This document shows positions 16,809-26,897 of a stretch of 64,000 nt of DNA, piece by piece. Numbering within the stretch: position 1 is the stretch's first letter; every line of letters begins with the position of its first letter. Position numbers and translations under genes: made by a program. This stretch comes from Paenibacillus helianthi (GTDB lineage: Bacteria; Bacillota; Bacilli; Paenibacillales; Paenibacillaceae): contig NZ_LVWI01000081.1 in the NCBI RefSeq assembly GCF_001909055.1, forward strand, positions 103,967-167,966, written 5' to 3'. The notes under the pieces were generated by a model. It was given only the letters and a program-made list of their open reading frames with translations, did not search any database and was not told where the DNA came from.

Positions 16809-18203
16809 CTACTGCTCGTCGTTCTGGGATTTTAGTATACGCAGCCCCTTGGGTAGATGGTTCTTCAACTGCCCGGAGCTGGCTTTGCCCCAACTAACAG
16901 GCAATCCGTCCACGGTTACCAACGTCCATCCGTGCAGCTCAGGAGGAACAGGAAGACTTTCGCCGCGCAGCCAGGCCTGAAGATCCAGACTATCGGCTGC
17001 CAGATCGTAGCTGCGTGCTGCCTGTTGGGGCTGAAGAGCCATGGCCAGGGCATGTGCCGGTTCAATGCGGTTTTTTTTCAGATGTGCAATGTGCAGTCCT
17101 GCACGCGGCACCTTCAGGCCGTCCAAGAGACCTGTATGCAAGCTGGTATTGAACGCTTCCGGGAGCAGATACAGCGATTCTCCGAAGAGCAGAGGTACAC
17201 CCTGCCCGGTAAACCCCGGCAGATCACCAGCCGCCCAGTTCATAAACTGCTGATAGGCATCGCGGACGGAGGAAGGCAGCTTGGGTCCGGTGTTGCTTCG
17301 GCCACTACCGCGTTTATTGCGGATTGGCGCAGCTTCTTCGGAGGCTGCCTTACGGAGCAAGGCGACGAAATGGCCTTCGCCTTTTTCCAGATGAGGCCAA
17401 AGACGTTTCATTTCGATGAGTTCCATATCAGGATAGTGATCCAGAAACCGTGATATGGTATCCTCATTCTCCTTGTGGTTGAAGGTGCAGGTAGAGTAAG
17501 CCAGACTCCCCCCCGGCTTCAGCATAATGTAGGCATCCTGCAGGATATCCCATTGTCTGGCCGCGCACATCTCTACATGCTTCGGGGACCATTCGCCGAT
17601 CGCGGCAGGATCTTTACGGAACATGCCTTCTCCTGAGCAGGGAGCATCCAGCATAATCCGGTCAAAAGCCTCCGGGAATCGGCGGGAGAGTTCTCCCGGG
17701 GCAGCGCTAGTTACAACAGCGTGGGGAATGCCGAGGCGTTCCACATTTTCTGCAAGTATTTTGGCCCGCTCCGGGTGAATCTCATTGGAGATGAGCAGGC
17801 CTTGTCCCTTCATGAGAGCAGCGATATGGGTGGTTTTTCCTCCTGGCGCAGCGGCTAGGTCAAGTACAATTTCACCGGGCCGAGGTGCCAGCAGCTCGGC
17901 TGCGGACATTGCGGAGGGCTCCTGAATATAATATAATCCGGCGGCATGATAAGCATGCCGGCCCGGCCGGGACGGCTCCTCGTAATAATATCCCGAAGCG
18001 CACCAGGGTACGGGGGTCAGGCCAAATTGGATCCGTGCGAGCTCCGCAGCTGCGTGGCCTGTGCCTGAGGTGCTTTTTAGCGTGTTAAACCGCAGACCCT
18101 GGGTCCGCCGCGCAGTGTAGCTCTCCAGAAAAGCGTCCGCTTCCTGTCCCAGCATCTCTCTAATGCCGGCAGTAAAAGCAGCGGGCAGCCGTTCTTCATT
18201 CAT
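16809..18203 (-). CDS. rsmF: RsmF-type rRNA (cytosine-C5) methyltransferase, NOL1/NOP2/sun family
   Basis: 464 residues. The N-terminal NSUN region leads into the SAM-binding fold (VLDLAAAPGGKTTHIAALM), DAPCSGEGMFRKDP with the Pro-Cys loop, and YSTCTFNHKENE with the catalytic Cys region. The ~150-residue C-terminal extension (PUA-like, RsmF type) ends LKSQNDEQ. It methylates C5 of a cytosine in 16S rRNA in the cytoplasm. Family, motifs and length are clear; the exact target base is inferred. The 3' half is duplicated as a pseudogene at 13530-14335. The start at 18203 is preceded on the minus strand by an AGGAG-like site. Confidence 0.93.
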   Translation of the reverse strand: MNEERLPAAFTAGIREMLGQEADAFLESYTARRTQGLRFNTLKSTSGTGHAAAELARIQFGLTPVPWCASGYYYEEPSRPGRHAYHAAGLYYIQEPSAMSAAELLAPRPGEIVLDLAAAPGGKTTHIAALMKGQGLLISNEIHPERAKILAENVERLGIPHAVVTSAAPGELSRRFPEAFDRIMLDAPCSGEGMFRKDPAAIGEWSPKHVEMCAARQWDILQDAYIMLKPGGSLAYSTCTFNHKENEDTISRFLDHYPDMELIEMKRLWPHLEKGEGHFVALLRKAASEEAAPIRNKRGSGRSNTGPKLPSSVRDAYQQFMNWAAGDLPGFTGQGVPLLFGESLYLLPEAFNTSLHTGLLDGLKVPRAGLHIAHLKKNRIEPAHALAMALQPQQAARSYDLAADSLDLQAWLRGESLPVPPELHGWTLVTVDGLPVSWGKASSGQLKNHLPKGLRILKSQNDEQ

Positions 18204-18389
18204 ACATCATTTCTCCTCTTGTTAAAAAATATAAGAATAGTTTCGGGTTCTTCTTAGTTGCTGTTTCAGGTGGATACCGATAAAATCAAGGTATGGGACC
18301 TTAAGCGTACCTGTAAATCTACATATATAACTATATCATAATTGCCGGGTCTCACCGTATACAGGGCAATTGTAAAGGGGATGTGCCTT

Positions 18390-19526
18390 ATGAACTTGCT
18401 GCAAGCGCTATTCTTCCCTCCGGAGCAACCCGGTGGTGTATCTTCCATGATCCCTTATTTACAGGAACGGTTTCGTTCCAGCCGATGGGAAATGGATTTG
18501 TTCTGGCTGCCTAAGCGTATCCGGGGCAAAGGCCGCGAAGATATTAGTTTTGAAACTTTTGACTGGACTCTCTATGGCGAAAGCCCGGTTGTGCAAAAAT
18601 ATATTCAAACCTACAGGGATTATTTATGGTGGACCAAGCTGCGTATGACCAAAAAGTACGACCTGATTCATGCCCATCATCCGATTGCAGGGTTGGCAAT
18701 GAAAAAGATTTATCCTGAGGTTCCGCTTATTCAAACTTTGCATTCCAGCTACGAACGCGAGCTGATCTTGAATGGAGCGATTATTGAAGGTGGCTTGGAG
18801 CATCAATTTCTCGTCTCGATTTACCGTGAGCTGGAGCATGTCAGCGAACGGTTGATGACTGTGTCACGCTCATTTGCCGACTACTTGGCTCCCTATATTG
18901 ACCGGCCGGACGGCATCGGAGTCATTCCGAACGGTTTTGATGAGAAAAGATTCAAGCCGGTGCCGCATGACAACGACATTCCGCAGTTGGTGACCGTAAC
19001 CCGTCTTGTACCGGCCAAAGGGATCGACACGTTATTCAAGGCTTGTGCTGAGCTGAAAAAACGCAATCATGAATATGTGCTGCATATTATCGGAGACGGC
19101 CCTTGCCGCGCAGAACTAGAGCTGCTGGCACAGAATCTCGGTATATATAATGAAACTATTTTTTACGGATATACCCTGCACCCCGAAGAATTCATGCCGT
19201 TTTTTGATATTTTTGTACTGCCGTCACGGGCAGAAGCATTCGGCTCGGTGTTTGCAGAGGCAGCACTTAGCTGTCTGGCACTGGTAGGTACCAATGTAGG
19301 CGGAATTCCGGAACAGATTGAAGACGGGGTAAACGGACTGCTGGTTGATCCCGATGATGAGCTGGCCCTGGCAGATGCGCTGGAAAAGGTGATCACCGAT
19401 CCCGGCTATCGTTACGAGCTGTCGCGTTCGGCCTGGGATAAAGCCAAAAGCTTGTATTCCTTGACACGTGTAGCCAATGAGCTCAAAAAAACGTATCTGC
19501 AGTATCAGCCGGGATTGAAAGGGTGA
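18390..19526 (+). CDS. Glycosyltransferase family 4 (group 1)
   Basis: About 378 residues with two GT-B halves. The N-terminal acceptor domain begins LLQALFFPPEQPGGVSSM. The C-terminal half has VIPNGFDEKRF, LVPAKGIDTL, HIIGDGP and the EAFGSVFAEA motif with the two donor-binding glutamates, followed by NVGGIPE. It is a cytoplasmic or membrane-peripheral sugar transferase for cell-surface glycans or glycolipids. The ATG at 18390 follows AAAGGGG with proper spacing; the frame extends to a TTG at 18342 without a ribosome site. It precedes yhaO by four bases, so the three genes may be cotranscribed. Donor and acceptor cannot be read from sequence. Confidence 0.88.
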   Translation: MNLLQALFFPPEQPGGVSSMIPYLQERFRSSRWEMDLFWLPKRIRGKGREDISFETFDWTLYGESPVVQKYIQTYRDYLWWTKLRMTKKYDLIHAHHPIAGLAMKKIYPEVPLIQTLHSSYERELILNGAIIEGGLEHQFLVSIYRELEHVSERLMTVSRSFADYLAPYIDRPDGIGVIPNGFDEKRFKPVPHDNDIPQLVTVTRLVPAKGIDTLFKACAELKKRNHEYVLHIIGDGPCRAELELLAQNLGIYNETIFYGYTLHPEEFMPFFDIFVLPSRAEAFGSVFAEAALSCLALVGTNVGGIPEQIEDGVNGLLVDPDDELALADALEKVITDPGYRYELSRSAWDKAKSLYSLTRVANELKKTYLQYQPGLKG

Positions 19527-19530
19527 GGTT

Positions 19531-20916
19531 ATGATTCCTTTTCGTTTCCTGCATGCTGCAGACCTGCATCTGGACAGCCGTTTTGCCGGTCTGTCACAGC
19601 TTCCGCAGACGATCCGCTCCTACTTAAGGGAGTCCACCTTCGCCGCCCTCGGGCGGCTTGTTGGCGTAGCCGTTCAGGAAAAAGTTGATTTCGTGGTCAT
19701 CAGCGGAGATGTCTACGATATCTCAGACGCTTCACTGCAGGGCCAGCTGCGCTTTCAGGAGGCGCTTCAGGAGCTGGGCAGACACGGTATCGCTGTATTC
19801 CTGATTCATGGCAATCATGATCCGCTCGATGGGCCGCGTCTCTCGTCGGAGCCTCCGGCGCATGTGACCGTATTTGGCAGCGGGGAACCGGGACAAGCGA
19901 TAGCCTTAAGACGCAGTGACGGCCAAGAGGTGGCTGTAGTCAGTGGAATATCGTACCCTACGGCCAAAGTGACGGAGAATACGTCCCTGCAGTTTCAACG
20001 CCTGCCGGGAAGCGAGTTGTTCCACATTGCTCTTTTACACGGAAATGTTGATGGGGATTTACAGCATGAGACCTATTCTCCCTGCAGCCGTAAAGATTTG
20101 ATTGGCCGGGGTTACGATTATTGGGCACTGGGACATATACATAAACGCAGTATTCTGCATGAGCAGCCGCCGATCGTATATCCCGGAAATATCCAGGGAC
20201 GCAGTGTCAAAGAGACTGGACCTAAAGGATGTTATGTCGTAGATGTGAATCAGGAGGGTCAGGCGTCTCTCCAGTTTCACGAATTGGATGCTGTCCGCTG
20301 GCATGTCCGTGAGCTCTCCATTGAAGGACTGGCAGATGAAGCGCAGTGGGCTGCGGCCGTGGAAAAGATGGTTGAGGAGATCAGGGAGGAGCTTCCGGAA
20401 CGGATGTCAGTGGTGCGCTTCCGGCTGACAGGAAGAGGTGCTGTACACAGAGTGCTGGCGGAGAAAGGCGCTGCGGAGGATCTGCTTGCTGAGCTGCAGC
20501 GGCGGGAGGTTGTGCGTGCAGAACGCAATGAGTACGCTGGTCTGGTGTGGACGGAAGGGTTTGCGCTGGAAACAGGCCTTGCTATCGACAGGGAGTGTCT
20601 GGCTCAGGAGGACAGCTTCCTTGGCGAAATGCTGCGGCTGGCAAGGCAGAGCGAACAGTCCTCAAGCATGCTGGATGAACTGATGGACCGTGCGCTTAAG
20701 CCGCTAATGGAGAACCGGGAACTGCGCCGGATGCTCGCTTCCGCCTCTCGAGAAGAGAAGCTGGGCTGGCTGAGAAGTGCGGCGGAGCTCGGAATTACCC
20801 TGCTTGCCGGAATGGATGATCATGCAGAAGCTGGGATTCTCAGCGAAATCGAGATTCGGGAAGAAGGGGCTGGAGCGGAGAGGCCTTATCAGGGAGATCG
20901 GGGGAATGCCGGATGA
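19531..20916 (+). CDS. yhaO: YhaO-type DNA repair exonuclease (SbcD-like metallophosphoesterase)
   Basis: 461 residues. The N-terminal calcineurin-like phosphoesterase domain has LHAADLHLDS, VISGDVYD, FLIHGNHDP and YWALGHIH, which together supply the two-metal active site of Mre11/SbcD proteins. The C-terminal helical part is typical of the Bacillus YhaO family. Such enzymes pair with an SMC-like ATPase, and the next gene (overlap ATGA at 20913-20916) is exactly that. The expected role is ATP-controlled nuclease action on DNA ends in the cytoplasm. Confidence 0.9.
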   Translation: MIPFRFLHAADLHLDSRFAGLSQLPQTIRSYLRESTFAALGRLVGVAVQEKVDFVVISGDVYDISDASLQGQLRFQEALQELGRHGIAVFLIHGNHDPLDGPRLSSEPPAHVTVFGSGEPGQAIALRRSDGQEVAVVSGISYPTAKVTENTSLQFQRLPGSELFHIALLHGNVDGDLQHETYSPCSRKDLIGRGYDYWALGHIHKRSILHEQPPIVYPGNIQGRSVKETGPKGCYVVDVNQEGQASLQFHELDAVRWHVRELSIEGLADEAQWAAAVEKMVEEIREELPERMSVVRFRLTGRGAVHRVLAEKGAAEDLLAELQRREVVRAERNEYAGLVWTEGFALETGLAIDRECLAQEDSFLGEMLRLARQSEQSSSMLDELMDRALKPLMENRELRRMLASASREEKLGWLRSAAELGITLLAGMDDHAEAGILSEIEIREEGAGAERPYQGDRGNAG

Positions 20917-23900
20917 GGATTGAGGAGCTGCAGATTAGCGGTTACGGCCGTCTGCATAACCGGGAGTTGAAGCTGGATAGCGGTATAAGCTTGCTCTACG
21001 GGCGCAATGAAGCTGGTAAAAGTACTACCCTGCAGTTCATCCGTGCCATGCTCTTCGGCATTCCGGGGAGAGCCAATCTACATGAACGTTATGAGCCTGC
21101 GCAAGGGGGACAGCATGGCGGAATGCTGGCTGCACGTGACCAGGAAGGCTCACTTTGGAGAATTCGCCGATATATGGCAGGTGGAGAGATACAAGGCAGA
21201 AGTGAAAAGCTGCACATCACCGTCAGCCACCTGGACGGAACAACCGAAGAACGGAGCCAGGCAGAAATGGAGCGGCGACTTCTCGGGGGCATCTCCCGGA
21301 GCATGTTCCGTCAGCTGTTTGCTGTCTCACTAGATGAGCTGCAAGAGCTAGGTGCATTGCAATCTGAGGAAATGAGCAGCTATCTTTTCCATGCCGGGAT
21401 GGGAGGCGGCGGAGAAATTATGCGGGCTGAGCGGCGCCTGCAGCAGGATGCCGATAAGCTGTACAAGCCGCGAGGCAAGGTGCAGGAGGCAGCCAAAATT
21501 CTGCAGTCGATTGAGAAGCTGGAGAGGGAAGCGGCTGAAAGCCGTTCCTATCTGCCGCGCTATAATCAGAACACAGCGGCGCTGGAAGCCGCGGAGCTGC
21601 AACTGGCGCAGCTGGAAGAGCACCGCCGGTCGGCAGCGGGCAGACTGACCCTGACACGCAAAGCCCAGGAGATTCGTGAGCTGTGGCTGAAATGGAGCGA
21701 AGCCCGGCTCGAGCTTGCGGAGCTTCCGGTAATCCCTTCTTTTCCAGAGAATGGCGCTTCCCGCTGGCAGTCGCTGCAACTGGAATTGCGCGGTGCTGAA
21801 GCTACGGTATTCCGTCTTCAGCGGCAGTACAGCGAGCTTGCCGCAGAACTGACGAAGAATCTTCCAGATACACTTCTTCAGTCGCAGGGACCGCGTCTTG
21901 AAGCGCTGGACCGCCGGCGCAGCAGTTATGAGGACAAGAAAGCAGAAGCGGAACGTCTTGCAGCTGAAATGGAAGCACTGGAGGACCATCTGGAACGGGT
22001 TCTGCGCGGGATCGGTGCAGGCTGGGGCACAGCCGAACTGGCCGGGTTCTCCGGAACGGCGGCTGATCGTGAAGCCGCACGGCGCTTCGCGGCGGGATTC
22101 AGCGCGTATGACCGCCGCATGGAAGCCCGGGAAGCGGAGCGGCAGACGCTGCGCTCCCGCCTGGCTGCTGCCGCTGCTTCGCTGCAGGCGGCAGAACGGG
22201 CCCTGGCGCGCGAGCACGCCGCCGGTGCCGCCGATTTTGCGGGCCTTGCTGCGCGCAGCCCGCGTGAACTGCTGCAGCTCTGGGACGAGCTGCAGCTGGC
22301 TGCCGAGCGCTGGCGCGAAGCGCAGCTCGGCGGGGAACCGCTGCGCGGCCGCGGCACCGCAGGCAGCGGCGCAGACGGGCGCCGGGCGCAGCGCTACCGG
22401 CGCTTTCTGCTGGCGGGCACAGCGCTTACGCTGCTGCTGCCGCCAGCGCTGTGGCTGACCGGCGCCTCGCCGGTCAGTGCCTGGGCCGCGCTCGGCCTGC
22501 TGGCCGCAGCGGACCTGGCCCTGTGGGCTGCCCTGCGCGCGGAGCGCAGGGCGGACGTTGCCCCGCCGGAGCACGGCGGCGGGGCGGGCAGTGCCGCCGC
22601 AGCCGAGATGCGGCGGCTGCGCGGGCTGTTGCTCTCCGGCGCGGAGCCGGAGAGCGTGCTTGGCCGGCCGGGACGGCGGCCGGCGGAAAGCGCCAGCCCT
22701 GATGCAAGCGGGCTGGAGGCTGGAATGAAGGAGCTTCGCAGACTCATGGAGGCCTGGAACACCTGGCGGCAGCGTATCGAACGGTTGGCTTCCGAACGGG
22801 AGGCCTGCCGGATAGAGGTGGATTCGCTGTCGGGTCAGGAGCGTGCACTTGCTGCCGAATTGGAACAGGCCGAGGCTGATTTCACCAAGCTGGCCGGACG
22901 TTATGAAGAGTGGCTGCAAGAACGCAAGCTGCCTGAAGGGCTGTCGCCCGAAGGACTGCCGGATATCTTTGCGATGGTGGATCAGGGCAATGAGCTGCTG
23001 CGTCAGGAGCACAAACTTTCAATGCGCTTCAGGACATTGGAATCGGAGTGCTCGGCCTTTGAGCAGGACGTGCTGGCGCTGATGACTGAGGCCGGAGCTA
23101 TGCTGACGAAAGGGGCTGGAGTGGATTGGGCTGGCTCGAACCGGCCACATATGGCCCTTACGCCTGTATCGGTTGAATTTACGCATTCAGATATGGATAG
23201 TGCAGCTCGCGACATTCCTGCTCTTTCGCTATCACAACCGTTTGAAGCAGGCGGATTATCCCTCCTCAGCTGGCTGGAACTGAGAAAGCGGGATTGGGAT
23301 CTGCTGCAGAAGGAAGTCCTTCGCCGGGAAGGGATGAATGCACGGCTGCTCGAGCTGCAGGAAGAGCTGGCGCTGAGCACCAGGGGCCTGGAGGATTTGT
23401 CACGGCGCTCCGGCGGGCTCCTGGGCGAGGGCGGTGCTTCGGACGCAGAGGATTTTCTGCGGCGGTCATCTGCTGTACAGCGGCGCATCGAGCTGACGAA
23501 ATTGATCCGTCAATGGGAGCTGGCCATGTTCGGAGGCTGGGAGAATCGATCCAAGGCTGAGCTGTTGGCCCTCCTGGAGCATTACGATTCGTACACTCTG
23601 GAACAGGAAAGGAATGCTGCGGAAGAGGCTGCGGTACGCATTGAGGAAGATCGTAATGCCTTGCTTCAGCATCGCGGGAAGCTCCTGCAAGAGCGGGAAT
23701 ACTTGAAGGAGCGGGGGATGGAGGATTCAGTCCCCCAGCAGCTGGAAGAACAACGGGCGGCGCTGAGAGGAATAGCAGGCCAATATGCGGTGACTGCACT
23801 TACTGCCGAGTTGATGGGGAGAACGCGCCGTATCTATGAACAGGAAAAGCAGCCGCAGGTGCTGCGGCTGGCCTCTGAATATTTTGCCAAACTTACCGAA

Positions 23901-24242
23901 GGGGAGTACCATCGGGTAGTAATGACGCTCGGCAACAAAGAGCTAAAGGCGGAGCATAAGAACCTTGGACTGCTGGACAGCGGCTTGCTTAGCCGTGGTA
24001 CGGCGGAGCAGCTGTATCTGGCCATCCGGCTTGCTCTTGCGGAGACGATGACACATCAGGCAAATCTTCCACTGCTGTTCGATGACTTGTTTGTTAATTT
24101 CGATGAACGCCGGCTGCATGCGGCGCTTAGCCTGCTTGGAGAACTGTCAGCAACCCGGCAGATCATCATGATGACCTGTCATAGACATGTGACTGAAGCG
24201 GCATCCCGGATCATTCCCGCCGCCTCGGTAATTTCGGTCTAG
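20913..24242 (+). CDS. yhaN: YhaN-type SMC/Rad50-like AAA ATPase
   Basis: 1109 residues. The N-terminal Walker A is LLYGRNEAGKSTT (about residue 30). A long coiled coil runs through the middle. A C-terminal signature and Walker B follow (SRGTAEQLYLAIRLAL, then LPLLFDDLFVNFD). Around residues 490-545 there is a hydrophobic stretch (FLLAGTALTLLLPP, then WAALGLLAAADLALWAAL) that looks like two membrane segments, as in YhaN proteins and unlike SbcC. It works with YhaO upstream, with coupled translation. The region 22100-22720 is strongly G+C-rich and alanine/arginine-rich, which produces long antisense open frames that are not genes. Confidence 0.9.
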   Translation: MRIEELQISGYGRLHNRELKLDSGISLLYGRNEAGKSTTLQFIRAMLFGIPGRANLHERYEPAQGGQHGGMLAARDQEGSLWRIRRYMAGGEIQGRSEKLHITVSHLDGTTEERSQAEMERRLLGGISRSMFRQLFAVSLDELQELGALQSEEMSSYLFHAGMGGGGEIMRAERRLQQDADKLYKPRGKVQEAAKILQSIEKLEREAAESRSYLPRYNQNTAALEAAELQLAQLEEHRRSAAGRLTLTRKAQEIRELWLKWSEARLELAELPVIPSFPENGASRWQSLQLELRGAEATVFRLQRQYSELAAELTKNLPDTLLQSQGPRLEALDRRRSSYEDKKAEAERLAAEMEALEDHLERVLRGIGAGWGTAELAGFSGTAADREAARRFAAGFSAYDRRMEAREAERQTLRSRLAAAAASLQAAERALAREHAAGAADFAGLAARSPRELLQLWDELQLAAERWREAQLGGEPLRGRGTAGSGADGRRAQRYRRFLLAGTALTLLLPPALWLTGASPVSAWAALGLLAAADLALWAALRAERRADVAPPEHGGGAGSAAAAEMRRLRGLLLSGAEPESVLGRPGRRPAESASPDASGLEAGMKELRRLMEAWNTWRQRIERLASEREACRIEVDSLSGQERALAAELEQAEADFTKLAGRYEEWLQERKLPEGLSPEGLPDIFAMVDQGNELLRQEHKLSMRFRTLESECSAFEQDVLALMTEAGAMLTKGAGVDWAGSNRPHMALTPVSVEFTHSDMDSAARDIPALSLSQPFEAGGLSLLSWLELRKRDWDLLQKEVLRREGMNARLLELQEELALSTRGLEDLSRRSGGLLGEGGASDAEDFLRRSSAVQRRIELTKLIRQWELAMFGGWENRSKAELLALLEHYDSYTLEQERNAAEEAAVRIEEDRNALLQHRGKLLQEREYLKERGMEDSVPQQLEEQRAALRGIAGQYAVTALTAELMGRTRRIYEQEKQPQVLRLASEYFAKLTEGEYHRVVMTLGNKELKAEHKNLGLLDSGLLSRGTAEQLYLAIRLALAETMTHQANLPLLFDDLFVNFDERRLHAALSLLGELSATRQIIMMTCHRHVTEAASRIIPAASVISV

Positions 24243-24484
24243 AGCACAGCAATGCGGATTTTACCGTCAGGCAAGCGAAAATATGCCTGTGAGGGTCTTG
24301 CGGTGGCGACGCTCGGAGCAATCAAAAGTAAAAATACCTTTGAATGAGCTCCACCCGCGGGCATCCCCAATCCGCATTACCTGCCGTATTGGGCGGCCCG
24401 TCCGGTTCATTGATCCAAAGGTTCAGCATTACAATATTACCGCTCATTCCCAATGTACCACCTGCCGTTATCCACAGGCAGCAG

Positions 24485-25606
24485 CTATTTCCGTGTAATC
24501 CGGATCACTGGTTTTACCGCAACAATCGTGATCCCTTTGACGTTAGTGGCAGGGGGATCACCTTTTTGTGGAGGCGGTGACATCGGAGCGCGGAGCAACA
24601 TTACGACCCACACCAGCGAGACGGCGCCGAAGATGGGATAGAAAATAGAAAGCAGCGAGCTGAAACCAAACTGGCTGAACACATAGCAGATTAGCATGAG
24701 GATCGGGGTCACCAGGGCGGGGGCGATGGGCAGACGCTGCTCAAGCTGTGTACCGACGCCATAAATATCAGCCACAAAGGTACTGAAGATCTCCATGAAT
24801 ATTAGCATCAGATAGATCCCCTGCACCACTGGACCAAGGCGGACCGCGATGCTGCCCATCGGAATCTCGAACTGAAGAATGCCCGGCATCTGTGAGCTCA
24901 TGGCAAAATGTGCAGCAAGTAGCATGAAGCCGATGCCTACCCCCCCGAGAATCCCGCCTCTCCGCAGTGCTCTCTCATCATTCGTATGCCGGGCCAGAGG
25001 TACCAGTACGGCTTGTGCCATGCCCAGATTAAAGGCAGTGTAGAGAAGCGGCGACATCCAGGCGCTAAAGGGGCTGTGATCCGTCGGTAGAAACAAGAAC
25101 CGATCTGCACCAGGGACGTTCAGCGTATTAAAAATTATAATTAGCGACAGAGTAAGCATTAACGGCACAACCAGACTATTGATTTGCAGGATGCCTGAAA
25201 TCCCGCGCTTCAGCAGCAGATAGGACCCGAGAATTGTCAGCAGGAGGCCTGCCTGATAGGGCATTCCGAGATGCTCCTGAAAAATAGCTCCTGCCCCGGC
25301 CAACATAATGCTGTTGACACCGATCAGGATGATCATCGTGAACAGGCTGATGCTTTTGCCGACACGCTCACCGAAGAGATGGCGGTTGAAATCTTCATAA
25401 GAGTCTGCTCCGATGCGCTGGCCGATAATCATCATTTTGGTGCCGAGCCAGATGAACAAGGCCGTGGAGAGCAGGATGGTCAGCACGGCCCAGTGCCCAT
25501 ATCTTGTAAAGAACCGAAGGATCTCCTGGCCGGTGGCGAATCCGGCACCTACAATGGTGCCAATATAGGTGAAAGCGATTTGCAGAGTACGGACATGGGA
25601 TTTCAT
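24485..25606 (-). CDS. YkvI-like integral membrane transporter
   Basis: About 373 residues with roughly ten hydrophobic helices. The motif YIGTIVGAGFATGQEILRFF near the start is typical of the YkvI family, a branch of the APC/LeuT-like transporter group. The substrate is unknown. The ATG at 25606 follows a strong TAAGGAGGGGAG site on the minus strand; an upstream in-frame ATG at 25654 lacks one. It is a single gene, convergent with yhaN and divergent from xpt. The charged C-terminal tail follows a Pro-rich PMSPPPQKGDPP segment. Confidence 0.85.
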   Translation of the reverse strand: MKSHVRTLQIAFTYIGTIVGAGFATGQEILRFFTRYGHWAVLTILLSTALFIWLGTKMMIIGQRIGADSYEDFNRHLFGERVGKSISLFTMIILIGVNSIMLAGAGAIFQEHLGMPYQAGLLLTILGSYLLLKRGISGILQINSLVVPLMLTLSLIIIFNTLNVPGADRFLFLPTDHSPFSAWMSPLLYTAFNLGMAQAVLVPLARHTNDERALRRGGILGGVGIGFMLLAAHFAMSSQMPGILQFEIPMGSIAVRLGPVVQGIYLMLIFMEIFSTFVADIYGVGTQLEQRLPIAPALVTPILMLICYVFSQFGFSSLLSIFYPIFGAVSLVWVVMLLRAPMSPPPQKGDPPATNVKGITIVAVKPVIRITRK

Positions 25607-25786
25607 GGCTCCCCTCCTTAATTGTACTGCAAAGATAAAAAATGGCTGTGCCAAAGGATAGCCTTGTGCAGTCCATATAGTACAGGTTATGATGATGAGC
25701 AGAAGGACATGACTTCCGCCTAATGCTTAAATAAGGTTATTACGGTGGACGTCTGGAATTATAAAGGGTAATGGAGGTTCAAAATC

Positions 25787-26359
25787 ATGGAATTATTGAA
25801 ACAACGGATTTTGCAGGAAGGGGTCGTCCTTTCCGATCAGGTGCTGAAGCTGGATGCGCTGCTCAACCACCAGGTTGATCCTATGCTGACGATGGAAATG
25901 GGACGGGAGTTTGCCGGGAGATTTGCTGATGCTGGAGTTACACGGGTGGTTACCGTGGAATCCTCGGGTATTGCCGTGGCATTTGCCACCGCTTACGAAA
26001 TGAAGGTACCACTGGTGTTTGCCCGCCGCAAAAAAACACTGTTAGCTGATCCGGATGCGCTGTGCGAGAGAGTGCCTTCATTCACCAAAGGCATTGTTAC
26101 AGACATCATGCTCTCCCGTCAATTTATCTCTGCGGATGACAAGGTGCTGTTCATTGACGATATTATCGCAAATGGCGACGCCGCACGCGGTCTCATCAAA
26201 ATCATTCAGCGCTCCGGCGCAGAACTGGTCGGACTCGGTGTAGTTGTGGAGAAAAGCTTCCAGGCCGGAGCCAGAACCATTAGAGAACAGGGTATCCGTC
26301 TGGAGTCGCTTGTCCGGATTATGTCTCTTAGTGAAGGAACGATTGTCTTTGACGAATAA
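25787..26359 (+). CDS. xpt: Xanthine phosphoribosyltransferase
   Basis: 190 residues, the usual Xpt length. It begins MELLKQRILQEGVVLSDQVLKLD and contains the PRPP-binding loop VLFIDDIIANGDAARG, which is characteristic of xanthine PRTase. It converts xanthine and PRPP to XMP for purine salvage. Homologues in Bacillus are usually behind a purine riboswitch; the 180-base upstream spacer here shows no recognisable one. GGAGG lies before the ATG with good spacing. Confidence 0.95.
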   Translation: MELLKQRILQEGVVLSDQVLKLDALLNHQVDPMLTMEMGREFAGRFADAGVTRVVTVESSGIAVAFATAYEMKVPLVFARRKKTLLADPDALCERVPSFTKGIVTDIMLSRQFISADDKVLFIDDIIANGDAARGLIKIIQRSGAELVGLGVVVEKSFQAGARTIREQGIRLESLVRIMSLSEGTIVFDE

Positions 26360-26463
26360 AGGATGACAATTAGAGGAACATAGCCTATTTTTTTAACAAC
26401 TGCTTTTCACTCTATAAGTTTTCCTTTATAATAACAATTAGACATGAGAGAGGAGGCGTCACA

Positions 26464-26781
26464 ATGGGGAAAGAACCGGTGACAGAGCAATTTTTTATTG
26501 ATAAACTAACCGAGGCCAAGGATCATTTCGAGCGTGCGCTGGATTGCAAACATACGGAATTCGACGACCTGTATCCCTATATGATTGAACATCCTCAGTT
26601 TTTCTGGTACAAACGTTACGTCGCTTGGTCTGAACTTTTGACGATCACAAGCTTGTGTGAAGAATTGTCCTTCAATTGGAGACAGAAATTCACTGATCAT
26701 CAAGTGGAATATCTGGAACAACGTGTGATGTCCGCTAAAGTTCTTGACTTCTGGTTTGAGAAGAATGAAGCGCTGATATAG
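26464..26781 (+). CDS. Conserved small protein of unknown function (105 residues)
   Basis: A compact, acidic, aromatic-rich, predominantly helical soluble protein (for example QFFWYKRYVAWSELL). It has no signal peptide or motif that I recognise. GAGAGGAGG precedes the ATG with good spacing and a terminator follows, so it is expressed as a single-gene unit. I cannot assign a function. Confidence 0.75.
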   Translation: MGKEPVTEQFFIDKLTEAKDHFERALDCKHTEFDDLYPYMIEHPQFFWYKRYVAWSELLTITSLCEELSFNWRQKFTDHQVEYLEQRVMSAKVLDFWFEKNEALI

Positions 26782-26818
26782 AACTTCATAAGATATAAGG
26801 TTAGAACTGCAAGTAACT

Positions 26819-26850
26819 AGACCCGAATGACTACTCATTGGGGTCTTTTT
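26819..26850 (+). terminator. Rho-independent terminator
   Basis: AGACCCGAATGA pairs with TCATTGGGGTCT (26835-26846) and is followed by T residues, 38 bases after the preceding stop. Confidence 0.85.
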
Positions 26851-26897
26851 CACGGGTGGATAAGGCTAGCAATGTGTTGAAAGGAGACTTGAACTTC

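Noticed and set aside
21348..23012. 554-residue open frame on the minus strand
   Set aside because: Shadow of the G+C-rich yhaN gene; composition is Arg/Gln-rich without motifs or ribosome site.
25607..25786. Purine riboswitch upstream of xpt
   Set aside because: Expected for xpt in Bacillus, but the conserved loop and core bases could not be found.
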